Source: Enterobacter sp. RIT418 (GTDB lineage Bacteria; Pseudomonadota; Gammaproteobacteria; Enterobacterales; Enterobacteriaceae). From it: a stretch of DNA of 64,000 nt. The DNA lies in the NCBI RefSeq assembly GCF_003057745.1, contig NZ_QBJD02000013.1, forward strand, positions 78,355 through 142,354, written 5' to 3'. This document shows positions 54,116 through 61,319 of this stretch, one piece after another (positions within the stretch are counted from its first letter, which is position 1; each line of letters opens with the position of its first letter). Below the pieces are notes generated by a model. It was not told the origin of the DNA, did no database searches, and was given only the letters and a program-made list of their open reading frames with translations. The position numbers and the translations under genes are program-made.

Positions 54116-54206
54116 CCCTCACCCCGCCCTCTCCCCATAGGGGAGAGGGAGAAAGACCGCACCGTGCAGTCCCCTCTCCCCTATGGGGAGAGGGTTAGGG
54201 TGAGGG
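54116..54206. repeat. CCCTCACC...GGTGAGGG palindromic intergenic repeat, copy 4 (two hairpins)
   Basis: Left part CCCTCACCCCGCCCTCTCC and right part GGGAGAGGGTTAGGGTGAGG with inner hairpins around CCCCATAGGGG and CCCCTATGGGG. It occupies most of the nrdD-nrdG intercistronic gap, inside a transcription unit. Confidence 0.88.
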
Positions 54207-54225
54207 GGAATAATTCGGTAAAAAC

Positions 54226-56364
54226 TTACCCGATCTGCCCATTCCCCAGATGCTTCACGCGGCGCTTCACCTCTTCCTGCTTGCCGGCGTTGAACGGACG
54301 CGCGTCCGGGCTGCCGAGGTAGCCGCACACGCGGCGGGTGACGGAGACGCGGGCCGCATCGTGGTTGCCGCATTTCGGGCAGGTAAAGCCCTTGCTGGTA
54401 CACTCAAACTCGCCGGTAAAGCCGCACTCGTAGCATTCGTCGATTGGCGTGTTGGTCCCGTAGTACGGCACGTGCTGGTAGCTATAGTCCCACACGTCTT
54501 CCAGCGCCTTCAGGTTGTGCTGGATGTTCGGGTACTCGCCGTAGCAGATAAAGCCGCCGCTGGCGATCGGCGGATAGGCCGCTTCGAAGTCGATTTTGTC
54601 GTACGGGTTCACCTTTTTCTCCACGTCCAGGTGGAAGCTGTTGGTGTAATAGCCTTTATCCGTCACCCCGTTCACCACGCCGAACTCGGCGGTGTCCAGG
54701 CGGCAGAAGCGATCGCACAGGTTTTCGCTCGGCGTGCTGTAGAGGCTGAAGCCGTAGCCGGTCTCTTCTTTCCACTGGTCAACGGCGTCGCGCAGGCGCT
54801 GCACAATCGCGATGCCCTTCTCGCGCAGCATTTCGCTGTCGTACATGTGCTGGTCGCCAAACAGCGCGTTAATGGTTTCGTGGATGCCGATATAGCCCAG
54901 CGAAATCGACGCGCGGCCATTTTTGAAGATCTCAGACACGTCGTCGTCGGCCTTCAGACGCACGCCGCAGGCGCCTTCCATATAGAGGATTGGGGCCACG
55001 CGCGCCTTCACCCCTTCCAGACGGGCGATGCGGGTCATCAGCGCCTTACGCGCCAGCTGCAGACGCTCGTCCAGCAGCGCCCAGAACGCGGCTTCGTTAC
55101 CTTTCGCTTCCAGCGCGATGCGCGGCAGGTTAAGGCTGATTACGCCCAGGTTGTTGCGCCCGTCGTGGATCTGCTCGCCGTTTTCGTCTTCGTACACGCC
55201 GAGGAAGCTGCGGCAGCCCATTGGCGTTTTAAACGAGCCGGTGACTTTCACCACCTGATCGTAGTTGAGGATATCCGGGTACATGCGCTTGCTCGCGCAC
55301 TCCAGCGCCAGCTGCTTGATGTCGTAGTTCGGATCGCCAAACTTGTGGTTCAGGCCGTCGCGAATGGCGAACACCAGCTTCGGGAACACCGCGGTTTTGC
55401 GGTTTTTGCCGAGGCCGGAAATGCGGTTGCGCAGAATGGACTGCTGAATCAGGCGCGATTCCCAGCTGGTGCCGAGACCAAAACCGAAGGTCACAAACGG
55501 CGTCTGGCCGTTGGCGGTATGCAGGGTGTTCACCTCATATTCCAGCGACTGGAACGCGTCGTAACACTCTTTTTCGGTGCGGACATGCGCGTAGCCGTCG
55601 GCGTCCGGGATCTGCCACTCTTCGGCGGTTTTGCGGTGCTTGTTGAAGCTCTCGGTGACGAACGGCGCGAGCACTTCGTCAATCCGGTTAATGGTGGTGC
55701 CGCCGTAAATATGGCTGGCTACCTGGGCGATAATCTGCGCCGTGACCGCCGTCGCGGTGGAGATTGACTTCGGCGGCTCAATCTCGGCGTTACCCATCTT
55801 GAAGCCCTGGGTCAGCATCCCCTTCAGGTCGATCAGCATGCAGTTAAACATCGGGAAGAACGGCGAGTAGTCGAGATCGTGATAGTGGATCTCGCCGCGC
55901 TCGTGCGCCGACACCACGTCGCGCGGCAGCAGGTGCTGACGGGCATAGTGTTTGGCCACGATACCGGCCAGCAGGTCGCGCTGGGTGGGGATCACTTTAC
56001 TGTCTTTGTTGGCATTTTCGTTGAGCAGCGCCGAGTTGGTCTGCTCGACCAGGCCGCGAATTTCCTGGTTCAAACGACCGCGCTTTTCACGCTGAACGTC
56101 GCGATCGTGGCGGTATTCAATATAGGCGCGCGCCAGCTGCTTGTATGGGCCGGACATCAGCTGGTTTTCGACAGCAGTCTGAATATCGTTGATGTCCACC
56201 TGGCTGCGTTCGTTCATCTGGCTGCTAACGACTTCTGCGACGGTGGCGCAGTAATCTGCGTCATCGACTCCCGCTGCTTTAGCTGCACGCAGAATGGCTT
56301 CTTTAATGCGCTCTGATTTAAACGGCACTTTACAGCCATCACGTTTCATCACATGCGGTGTCAT
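54226..56364 (-). CDS. nrdD: Anaerobic ribonucleoside-triphosphate reductase
   Basis: A class III ribonucleotide reductase that makes dNTPs without oxygen. 712 aa, matching E. coli when started at the ATG 56364 (MTPHVMKRDG), which has GGAG 5 nt upstream; a GTG two codons earlier is less likely. ATP-cone at ~3-92, catalytic barrel with NRISGLGKNRKTAVFPKL, zinc-binding CYECG...CPKCG near the C-terminus and the glycyl radical Gly681 in RRVCGYLGSPDARP. Confidence 0.98.
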   Translation of the reverse strand: MTPHVMKRDGCKVPFKSERIKEAILRAAKAAGVDDADYCATVAEVVSSQMNERSQVDINDIQTAVENQLMSGPYKQLARAYIEYRHDRDVQREKRGRLNQEIRGLVEQTNSALLNENANKDSKVIPTQRDLLAGIVAKHYARQHLLPRDVVSAHERGEIHYHDLDYSPFFPMFNCMLIDLKGMLTQGFKMGNAEIEPPKSISTATAVTAQIIAQVASHIYGGTTINRIDEVLAPFVTESFNKHRKTAEEWQIPDADGYAHVRTEKECYDAFQSLEYEVNTLHTANGQTPFVTFGFGLGTSWESRLIQQSILRNRISGLGKNRKTAVFPKLVFAIRDGLNHKFGDPNYDIKQLALECASKRMYPDILNYDQVVKVTGSFKTPMGCRSFLGVYEDENGEQIHDGRNNLGVISLNLPRIALEAKGNEAAFWALLDERLQLARKALMTRIARLEGVKARVAPILYMEGACGVRLKADDDVSEIFKNGRASISLGYIGIHETINALFGDQHMYDSEMLREKGIAIVQRLRDAVDQWKEETGYGFSLYSTPSENLCDRFCRLDTAEFGVVNGVTDKGYYTNSFHLDVEKKVNPYDKIDFEAAYPPIASGGFICYGEYPNIQHNLKALEDVWDYSYQHVPYYGTNTPIDECYECGFTGEFECTSKGFTCPKCGNHDAARVSVTRRVCGYLGSPDARPFNAGKQEEVKRRVKHLGNGQIG

Positions 56365-56523
56365 GATCACTCCATTTTTAAAAACAGGTTATCCACAGAG
56401 GCGGAGAAGGCCATGCCGGACGATTTGTCAGCCGGGCCAGAGATTTCCCTCGTTCCCAACGCCTGTTATCCACAATTCCGGCCAGCGTTGATGCCGTCTT
56501 GTTGTTGGAATAGTAGACGATAA

Positions 56524-56570
56524 ATACAAGATGTTGGGTCGGGATGCATTTTAAGTGCTACATATAGTGA
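56524..56570 (-). promoter_or_regulatory. Two NrdR boxes upstream of nrdD
   Basis: On the minus strand ACCCAACATCTTGTAT (56524-56539) matches about 12 of 16 positions of the NrdR consensus ACACWATATWTWGTGT, and TCACTATATGTAGCAC (56555-56570) about 11. Their centres are exactly 31 bp apart, the spacing usual for cooperative NrdR binding. Confidence 0.68.
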
Positions 56571-56580
56571 TTTGCATCAA
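56567..56580 (-). promoter_or_regulatory. FNR box 1 of nrdDG
   Basis: GTGAT-TTGC-ATCAA, one mismatch from TTGAT-N4-ATCAA. It overlaps the outer NrdR box by 4 bp. Confidence 0.78.
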
Positions 56581-56597
56581 ACATGTTTGCGATTTTT

Positions 56598-56611
56598 TTG
56601 ATTCAGAACAA
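56598..56611 (-). promoter_or_regulatory. FNR box 2 of nrdDG
   Basis: TTGAT-TCAG-AACAA, one mismatch from the FNR consensus, centred 31 bp upstream of box 1. As I recall, E. coli nrdDG also has two FNR sites about 31 bp apart. The 372-bp gap between nrdD and treC holds these sites, the NrdR boxes and a REP-like element. Confidence 0.72.
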
Positions 56612-56707
56612 GGTAAAAAGACGAGAGTACAAACGGCGGGCGATACAGCGTTTGTAAATCTAGGAAGGAAAAATCTGATTAATTTTTCAACAAAAACAGC
56701 AAAATAA

Positions 56708-56730
56708 GCCGGACGCTGCGGGCGCCCGGC
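56708..56730. repeat. REP-like palindrome after treC
   Basis: GCCGGACGCTGC followed by GGGCGCCCGGC resembles a repetitive extragenic palindrome and sits 6 bp beyond the treC stop, where it could protect the 3' end of the treBC transcript. Confidence 0.6.
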
Positions 56731-56736
56731 GGGAGT

Positions 56737-58380
56737 TTACTGCTGTAGCCACCAGGTGGCTTCAAACGGACGCAGCGTCGTCGTTTCCGGCGTCGGGTAG
56801 TTGCTCATCACGGGCTGCATACTGTCGTTGATGAACGCTGACGGACACGCCTGCGGTTCGCCGCTCAGGTTCGCCACCACGAGCAGCGTCTCGCCCTGCC
56901 AACGGCGGCGATAGCACCAGAGGGAAGGGTGCTCCGGCAGGAGATCCTCGTAATCTCCCCACGTCAGCACCGGCAGCGTTTTGCGCAGGCGAATCAGCGA
57001 CTGGTAGGTGTAAAACACCGAATCCGGGTCGTCCAGCGCCGCGCGGACGTTGACGGTTTCATAGTTATCGCAGACGCCGATCCACGGCTCGCCCTCGGTA
57101 AAGCCCGCATTGTGCGAGGCGTCCCACTGCATCGGCGTACGGCCGTTGTCGCGCGATTTACTCGCCAGGATGGCTAATAATTCCTCCGGATCGCGACCGT
57201 TCGCCCGCAGTTCGGCGAACATGTTGAGGCTTTCCACGTCGCGATAGTCGGTGATGCGGGCGAAGTGCGGGTTGGTCATGCCGATCTCTTCACCCTGATA
57301 GATGTACGGCGTGCCCTGCATGCCGTGCAGCACCATGCCGAGCATCTTCGCGGCAGCCGCGCGGTGCTCGCCCTCGTCGCCAAAGCGCGAGACGATGCGC
57401 GGCTGGTCGTGGTTACACCAGAACAGCGCGTTCCACGCCCTGTTGTGCATCCCCTGCTGCCAGTGGCTGAACAGGGTTTTCAGGGCCACGTAGTCCGGTT
57501 TTGCCCGCGTCCACTTCTCGCCGCCGGGGTAATCCACCTTCAGGTGGTGGAAGTTAAAGGTCATCGACAGCTCGCTGCCGTCGAGCGCGGCGTATCGCTG
57601 GCAGTTCTCAAGCGACGTTGACGACATTTCCCCCACCGTCATCAGGTTTCGCGGGGTAAAGACGTCGCGGCTCATCTCCTGCAGATAGTCGTGGATGCGC
57701 GGTCCGTCGGTGTAAAAGCGGCGGCCGTCGCCGTACTCGTCGTCAGGGAAATCCTGATCTTTCGAAATCAGGTTAATCACGTCGAGGCGCAGCCCGTCCA
57801 CGCCGCGATCGGCCCAGAACGCGCAGACCTTTTTCAGCTCGGCGCGCACGGCCGGGTTTTCCCAGTTGAGGTCTGCCTGCTCGGGGGCAAACAGGTGCAG
57901 ATAATACTGCTCGCTCTCGGCGTGCCAGCGCCAGGCATTGCCGCCAAACTTAGAGCGCCAGTTGTTCGGGAGCTGCTCGGGCGTGCCGTCGCGCCAGATG
58001 TAGAACTGACGGTACGGGCTCTCTTTGTCCAGCGACTCGCGGAACCACGCGTGCTGCGTCGAGGTATGATTCAACACCATGTCCAGCACGATGCGAATGC
58101 CGCGCCGGTGCGCCTGCGCCACCAGTTCGTCAAAGTCGTCGAGCGTGCCGTAGGCCGGGTCGATGGCGGTGTAGTTGGCTACGTCGTAGCCGTTATCCAC
58201 CTGCGGAGAAATGTAGAACGGCGTGAGCCAGATGGCGTCGATGCCGAGGGTTTTCAGGTAGTCCAGGCGCTGCGTCACGCCGCGTAAATCGCCGGTGCCG
58301 CGCCCGGTGGTGTCCTGGAAGCTCTTTGGGTAAATCTGATAGATGACGCCGTTTTGCCACCAGTGAGGAAGGGTATTCAT
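56737..58380 (-). CDS. treC: Trehalose-6-phosphate hydrolase
   Basis: A cytosolic GH13 enzyme that splits trehalose-6-phosphate into glucose and glucose-6-phosphate. 547 aa from the ATG at 58380 (MNTLPHWWQNGVIYQIYPKS), chosen over a start five codons earlier because AGGAA precedes it at proper distance. GH13 regions: VLDMVLNHTS, GLRLDVINLIS (nucleophile Asp), TVGEMSS (acid/base Glu) and WCNHDQPRIVS (third Asp). Downstream of treB in one operon with a hairpin between. Confidence 0.97.
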   Translation of the reverse strand: MNTLPHWWQNGVIYQIYPKSFQDTTGRGTGDLRGVTQRLDYLKTLGIDAIWLTPFYISPQVDNGYDVANYTAIDPAYGTLDDFDELVAQAHRRGIRIVLDMVLNHTSTQHAWFRESLDKESPYRQFYIWRDGTPEQLPNNWRSKFGGNAWRWHAESEQYYLHLFAPEQADLNWENPAVRAELKKVCAFWADRGVDGLRLDVINLISKDQDFPDDEYGDGRRFYTDGPRIHDYLQEMSRDVFTPRNLMTVGEMSSTSLENCQRYAALDGSELSMTFNFHHLKVDYPGGEKWTRAKPDYVALKTLFSHWQQGMHNRAWNALFWCNHDQPRIVSRFGDEGEHRAAAAKMLGMVLHGMQGTPYIYQGEEIGMTNPHFARITDYRDVESLNMFAELRANGRDPEELLAILASKSRDNGRTPMQWDASHNAGFTEGEPWIGVCDNYETVNVRAALDDPDSVFYTYQSLIRLRKTLPVLTWGDYEDLLPEHPSLWCYRRRWQGETLLVVANLSGEPQACPSAFINDSMQPVMSNYPTPETTTLRPFEATWWLQQ

Positions 58381-58402
58381 AATGCGTTCCTGCAAATGCG
58401 AA

Positions 58403-58420
58403 GGGGCGCAACTGCGCCCC
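58403..58420 (-). other. treB-treC intercistronic hairpin
   Basis: GGGGCGC and GCGCCCC arms with loop AACT, without a T-tract. Its position suggests mRNA stabilisation of treB over treC rather than termination. Confidence 0.7.
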
Positions 58421-58431
58421 GAATGAGAAAG

Positions 58432-59853
58432 TTAAACAATCTGCAGCGTGCCCTGACGGAACTTACGCTGGTAAATCACGGTGGTGAGCGCCATCGGCAC
58501 GATAATCGCCACCGCCATCGCCAGCGCAAACACCTGCCAGAAGGTCGGCTGGATGGAGAGGATGCCCGGCAGGCCGCCGACGCCAATCCCGTTTGCCATC
58601 ACGCCGTTCAGGCCGCAGAGCAGGCCCGCCAGCCCGGAGCCGATCATCGCGCAGAGCATCGGGAAGCGATATTTCAGGTTAATGCCGTACATCGCCGGTT
58701 CGGTCACGCCGAGGTAGGCAGAGATAGCCGCCGGAACGGAGATCTCACGTTCGTTGTGTTTGCGGCTGACGATAATAATGCCGGTCACCGCCGAGGCCTG
58801 CGCGATGTTAGACAGCGCGATGATAGGCCAGACCGGCGTGCCGCCGAGGCTTTGAATCATCTGCATATCAATGGCGAGCGTCGTCTGGTGTACGCCGGTA
58901 ATGACCAGCGGCGCGTAGAGGAAGCCGAAGAGGGCGGCGCCAATCGGCGCGAAGCTGCCGGTCATCAGGTGACGCACCGCGAAGGCTACGCCGTCGCCAA
59001 TCATACGGCCAAACGGACCGATAAACGCGTGGGCCAGGAACACGGCCAGAATCAGCGAGCAGACCGGGACGACCACCAGATAGAGATAATCCGGCACGAT
59101 GCGCTTCAGGCGCGTCTCAATAAAGCCGAGCGTCAGGCCGGCCAGCAGCGCCGGGATCACCTGCGCCTGATAGCCCACCTTGGCGATGGTAAACAGGCCG
59201 AAGTTCCACACGTCCGGCACCTGCTGACCAAGTAAGTAAGCGTTCATTAACTGCGGAGAGACCAGCGTGACGCCCAGCACGATGCCGAGGATCGGCGTGC
59301 CGCCCATCTTGCGCACCGCCGACCAGCAGATGCCCACCGGCAGATAGAAGAAGATCGCTTCGCCAATCAGCCACAGGAAGTCGTAGATGCTTTGCAGCGC
59401 GGGATACATCTGCGCCAGCGTTTTGCCGTCGCTCATCGGCACGTCGCCGATGACGTTGCGGAAGCCCAGGATCAGACCCCCGCTGATCAGCGCAGGCAGC
59501 AGCGGGAAGAAGATTTCCGCGAAGTGGGAAATCAGCTGCTCGTGCCACTTCATATTCTGACGCGCCGCTTTCTTCGCCTGCTCCTTATCGGCAGATGAAT
59601 GCCCGGTTGTTGCCAGCAGAGCCTGATAGTAATCACCCACTTCGGTACCAATCACCACCTGGAACTGCCCGGCGTTGGTGAAGCAGCCTTTTACCATTTT
59701 CAGTTCTTCAATGGCCTTCGGATCGGCTTTGGTCGGATCGTTTAACACAAAGCGCAGGCGGGTGATGCAATGGCTGACGGTCGCAATGTTCTCGCGCCCG
59801 CCGACCAGGACAATGAGCCGATCGATATCGGCCTGATTAACTTTACTCATCAT
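58432..59853 (-). CDS. treB: Trehalose-specific PTS enzyme IIBC
   Basis: Imports trehalose as trehalose-6-phosphate. 473 aa as in E. coli. EIIB domain 1-~90 with phospho-Cys29 (ATVSHCITRLRF), then a ten-segment EIIC domain with ALISGGLILGFRNVIGD, GVHQTTLAID and GVTEPAMYGINLKY. There is no EIIA domain, so phosphate comes from glucose EIIA. Two adjacent ATG codons are possible starts (59853 or 59850); GAGG lies 4 or 7 nt away. Confidence 0.98.
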   Translation of the reverse strand: MMSKVNQADIDRLIVLVGGRENIATVSHCITRLRFVLNDPTKADPKAIEELKMVKGCFTNAGQFQVVIGTEVGDYYQALLATTGHSSADKEQAKKAARQNMKWHEQLISHFAEIFFPLLPALISGGLILGFRNVIGDVPMSDGKTLAQMYPALQSIYDFLWLIGEAIFFYLPVGICWSAVRKMGGTPILGIVLGVTLVSPQLMNAYLLGQQVPDVWNFGLFTIAKVGYQAQVIPALLAGLTLGFIETRLKRIVPDYLYLVVVPVCSLILAVFLAHAFIGPFGRMIGDGVAFAVRHLMTGSFAPIGAALFGFLYAPLVITGVHQTTLAIDMQMIQSLGGTPVWPIIALSNIAQASAVTGIIIVSRKHNEREISVPAAISAYLGVTEPAMYGINLKYRFPMLCAMIGSGLAGLLCGLNGVMANGIGVGGLPGILSIQPTFWQVFALAMAVAIIVPMALTTVIYQRKFRQGTLQIV

Positions 59854-59927
59854 GAAACCTCATGACAGATGGGGAAGGATGTAATGACCTGAACGCAAGC
59901 CTACGCGTTAAGCGCGACGGCGAAAAT

Positions 59928-59939
59928 GGGAACGTTCCC
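59928..59939. promoter_or_regulatory. Probable TreR operator
   Basis: GGGAACGTTCCC is a perfect 12-bp palindrome 75 bp upstream of treB, of LacI-family operator type with central CG. A half CRP motif (TTGTGATC on the minus strand) lies about 10-20 bp further upstream. Confidence 0.78.
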
Positions 59940-59978
59940 GAAATCGGGCGAGGATCACAATAAATCGGTTTTCAACGC

Positions 59979-60926
59979 TTAAGCGAGGTGGGAGGGAACG
60001 ACGATCTGGCGCGGTTCGGCGCGTCCGTTGATCTGCTCGATCAGCTGCGCGGCGGCCTGCCTGCCGGACTCGGCATAGCCGGGGTCAACGGTGATAATTT
60101 CAGGGTGTAAAAACGTCATCAGCGGCGTGCTGCCCACGCTTGCCAGCTGAACCTGGCTGACCCGCTGCTCCTGGAGATATTTGCTCGCGCCCAGCGCCAG
60201 GGTGTCCGTGGCGCAGACCAGCGCGGTGGTCTGCGGCGTCAGGACGCTGGCGACCTGCTCATAGCCCTGCTTCATGCCAAGCCCCGGCAGGGACGCCACG
60301 GCGGGAAGATTATTTTGCTTGCAGAACGTCAGATACGCTTCGTGGCGGCGCTTGCCGGTGGTGACGTCGGAATGCGGCACGCCCAGGTAGCTGATATGGC
60401 GGTGACCGTCGTCGAACAGGCGCTGCATCAGGGTGATAATGGCGCCTTCGTCGTCATAGCAAACGGAGGCAAACCCGCTGGCGTCACGCGCCAGCAGCAC
60501 CAGCGACGGCTGCCAGGGCTTGAGGATCTCTTCTTTTATGCCGGTAAAACCAAACAGCACCACGCCGTCGATGTTGCGGCGCTGAAGCATGCCGAGATGC
60601 TCTTCCACCATCTGCGGCGAGAACTGGCTCTCCATCATGATCGGGTCGTAGCCCTGCTCGTAAAAGGCGGGCAGCATGGTCTGTACGGCGAGGTTTTCTG
60701 AGAGGGAATCGAGGCGCGAGACGATAATCGCCACCACTTTGTCGCTCTGGCCGCGCATGGCGCGCGCGGAGCGGGAAGGGGAAAAGCCGTGCTGGTTCAT
60801 CACCGCTTCGACGCGTTCGCGCGTGCGTTCGCTGACACCGCTTTCGTTGTTAAGCACGCGGGAGACGGTCGATTTTCCCACGCCGCTTAAGCGCGCAATG
60901 TCTTTAATCGTAAGGCGGTTCTGCAT
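59979..60926 (-). CDS. treR: Trehalose operon repressor
   Basis: A LacI-family repressor that binds the tre operator and is released by trehalose-6-phosphate. 315 aa, equal to E. coli. Helix-turn-helix LTIKDIARLSGVGKSTVSRV at 5-24 and hinge helix SPSRSARAMRG; periplasmic-binding-protein-like core (VVAIIVSRLDSLSENLAVQ, YLGVPHSDVTTGKRR). Same strand as treBC but with its own start upstream; divergent from mgtA. Confidence 0.97.
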   Translation of the reverse strand: MQNRLTIKDIARLSGVGKSTVSRVLNNESGVSERTRERVEAVMNQHGFSPSRSARAMRGQSDKVVAIIVSRLDSLSENLAVQTMLPAFYEQGYDPIMMESQFSPQMVEEHLGMLQRRNIDGVVLFGFTGIKEEILKPWQPSLVLLARDASGFASVCYDDEGAIITLMQRLFDDGHRHISYLGVPHSDVTTGKRRHEAYLTFCKQNNLPAVASLPGLGMKQGYEQVASVLTPQTTALVCATDTLALGASKYLQEQRVSQVQLASVGSTPLMTFLHPEIITVDPGYAESGRQAAAQLIEQINGRAEPRQIVVPSHLA

Positions 60927-61002
60927 GCTGTATTCCCTGTATCAACGAAAACGTGGTCAATTGAGCCTATCCTGATAGCGTGATTTCGCTATGGGCAAAG
61001 TC

Positions 61003-61038
61003 TGGTTTACGTTTGGTTTATTTGCCCGGCGTTATAAT
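61003..61038 (+). promoter_or_regulatory. PhoP box and -10 of the mgtA promoter
   Basis: TGGTTTA at 61003-61009 and TGGTTTA at 61014-61020 form the direct repeat (GGTTTA-N5-GGTTTA) bound by PhoP. A perfect TATAAT is at 61033-61038, 12 bp further. Transcription would start near 61045 and is expected under low Mg2+. Confidence 0.95.
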
Positions 61039-61044
61039 ACCGCC

Positions 61045-61319
61045 CGAATCGTCACAACCGGTATGGTTAAATCCGTATACTGCGCGCCGACATCCTTTTT
61101 TTAACTTACCGGAGGCTTTATGGATCCCGATCCCGCACCTCTCCTGAACGGGAGAGAACGTTCTTTCCGGTAAGCCAGCCTTCTCGCTGTCTCACCGGTG
61201 CTGTGAGGTAGCGACGTATCTTACGTTCCTGCTTTAAAAATGAAAGTGCCTGTCAGGTACGGCCTTTGCGTGCCTGACGGAAAAACTGCGTCCGCATGTG
61301 CGGATGCGGGGGAATGACT
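61045..61319 (+). promoter_or_regulatory. mgtA leader RNA (Mg2+/proline-responsive)
   Basis: The stretch between the inferred start site and mgtA is about 275 nt, the normal size of the mgtA leader, whose alternative stem-loops control Rho-dependent termination in Salmonella and E. coli. It contains mgtL and several GC-rich inverted repeats, including GTCCGCATGTGCGGATGC near 61290-61307 before the mgtA ribosome site. Structure not computed. The leader, PhoP site and promoter fill the 393-bp treR-mgtA gap. Confidence 0.85.
61120..61173 (+). CDS. mgtL: mgtA leader peptide MgtL, 17 aa
   Basis: The short frame reads MDPDPAPLLNGRERSFR and is preceded by GGAGG. It has the 17-residue length and the alternating acidic/proline start of enterobacterial MgtL (E. 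coli begins MEPDPTPLP), which makes translation sensitive to Mg2+ and proline. Here the second half differs: the fourth proline is replaced by LL and the arginine cluster is rearranged (NGRERSFR). Confidence 0.9.
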   Translation: MDPDPAPLLNGRERSFR

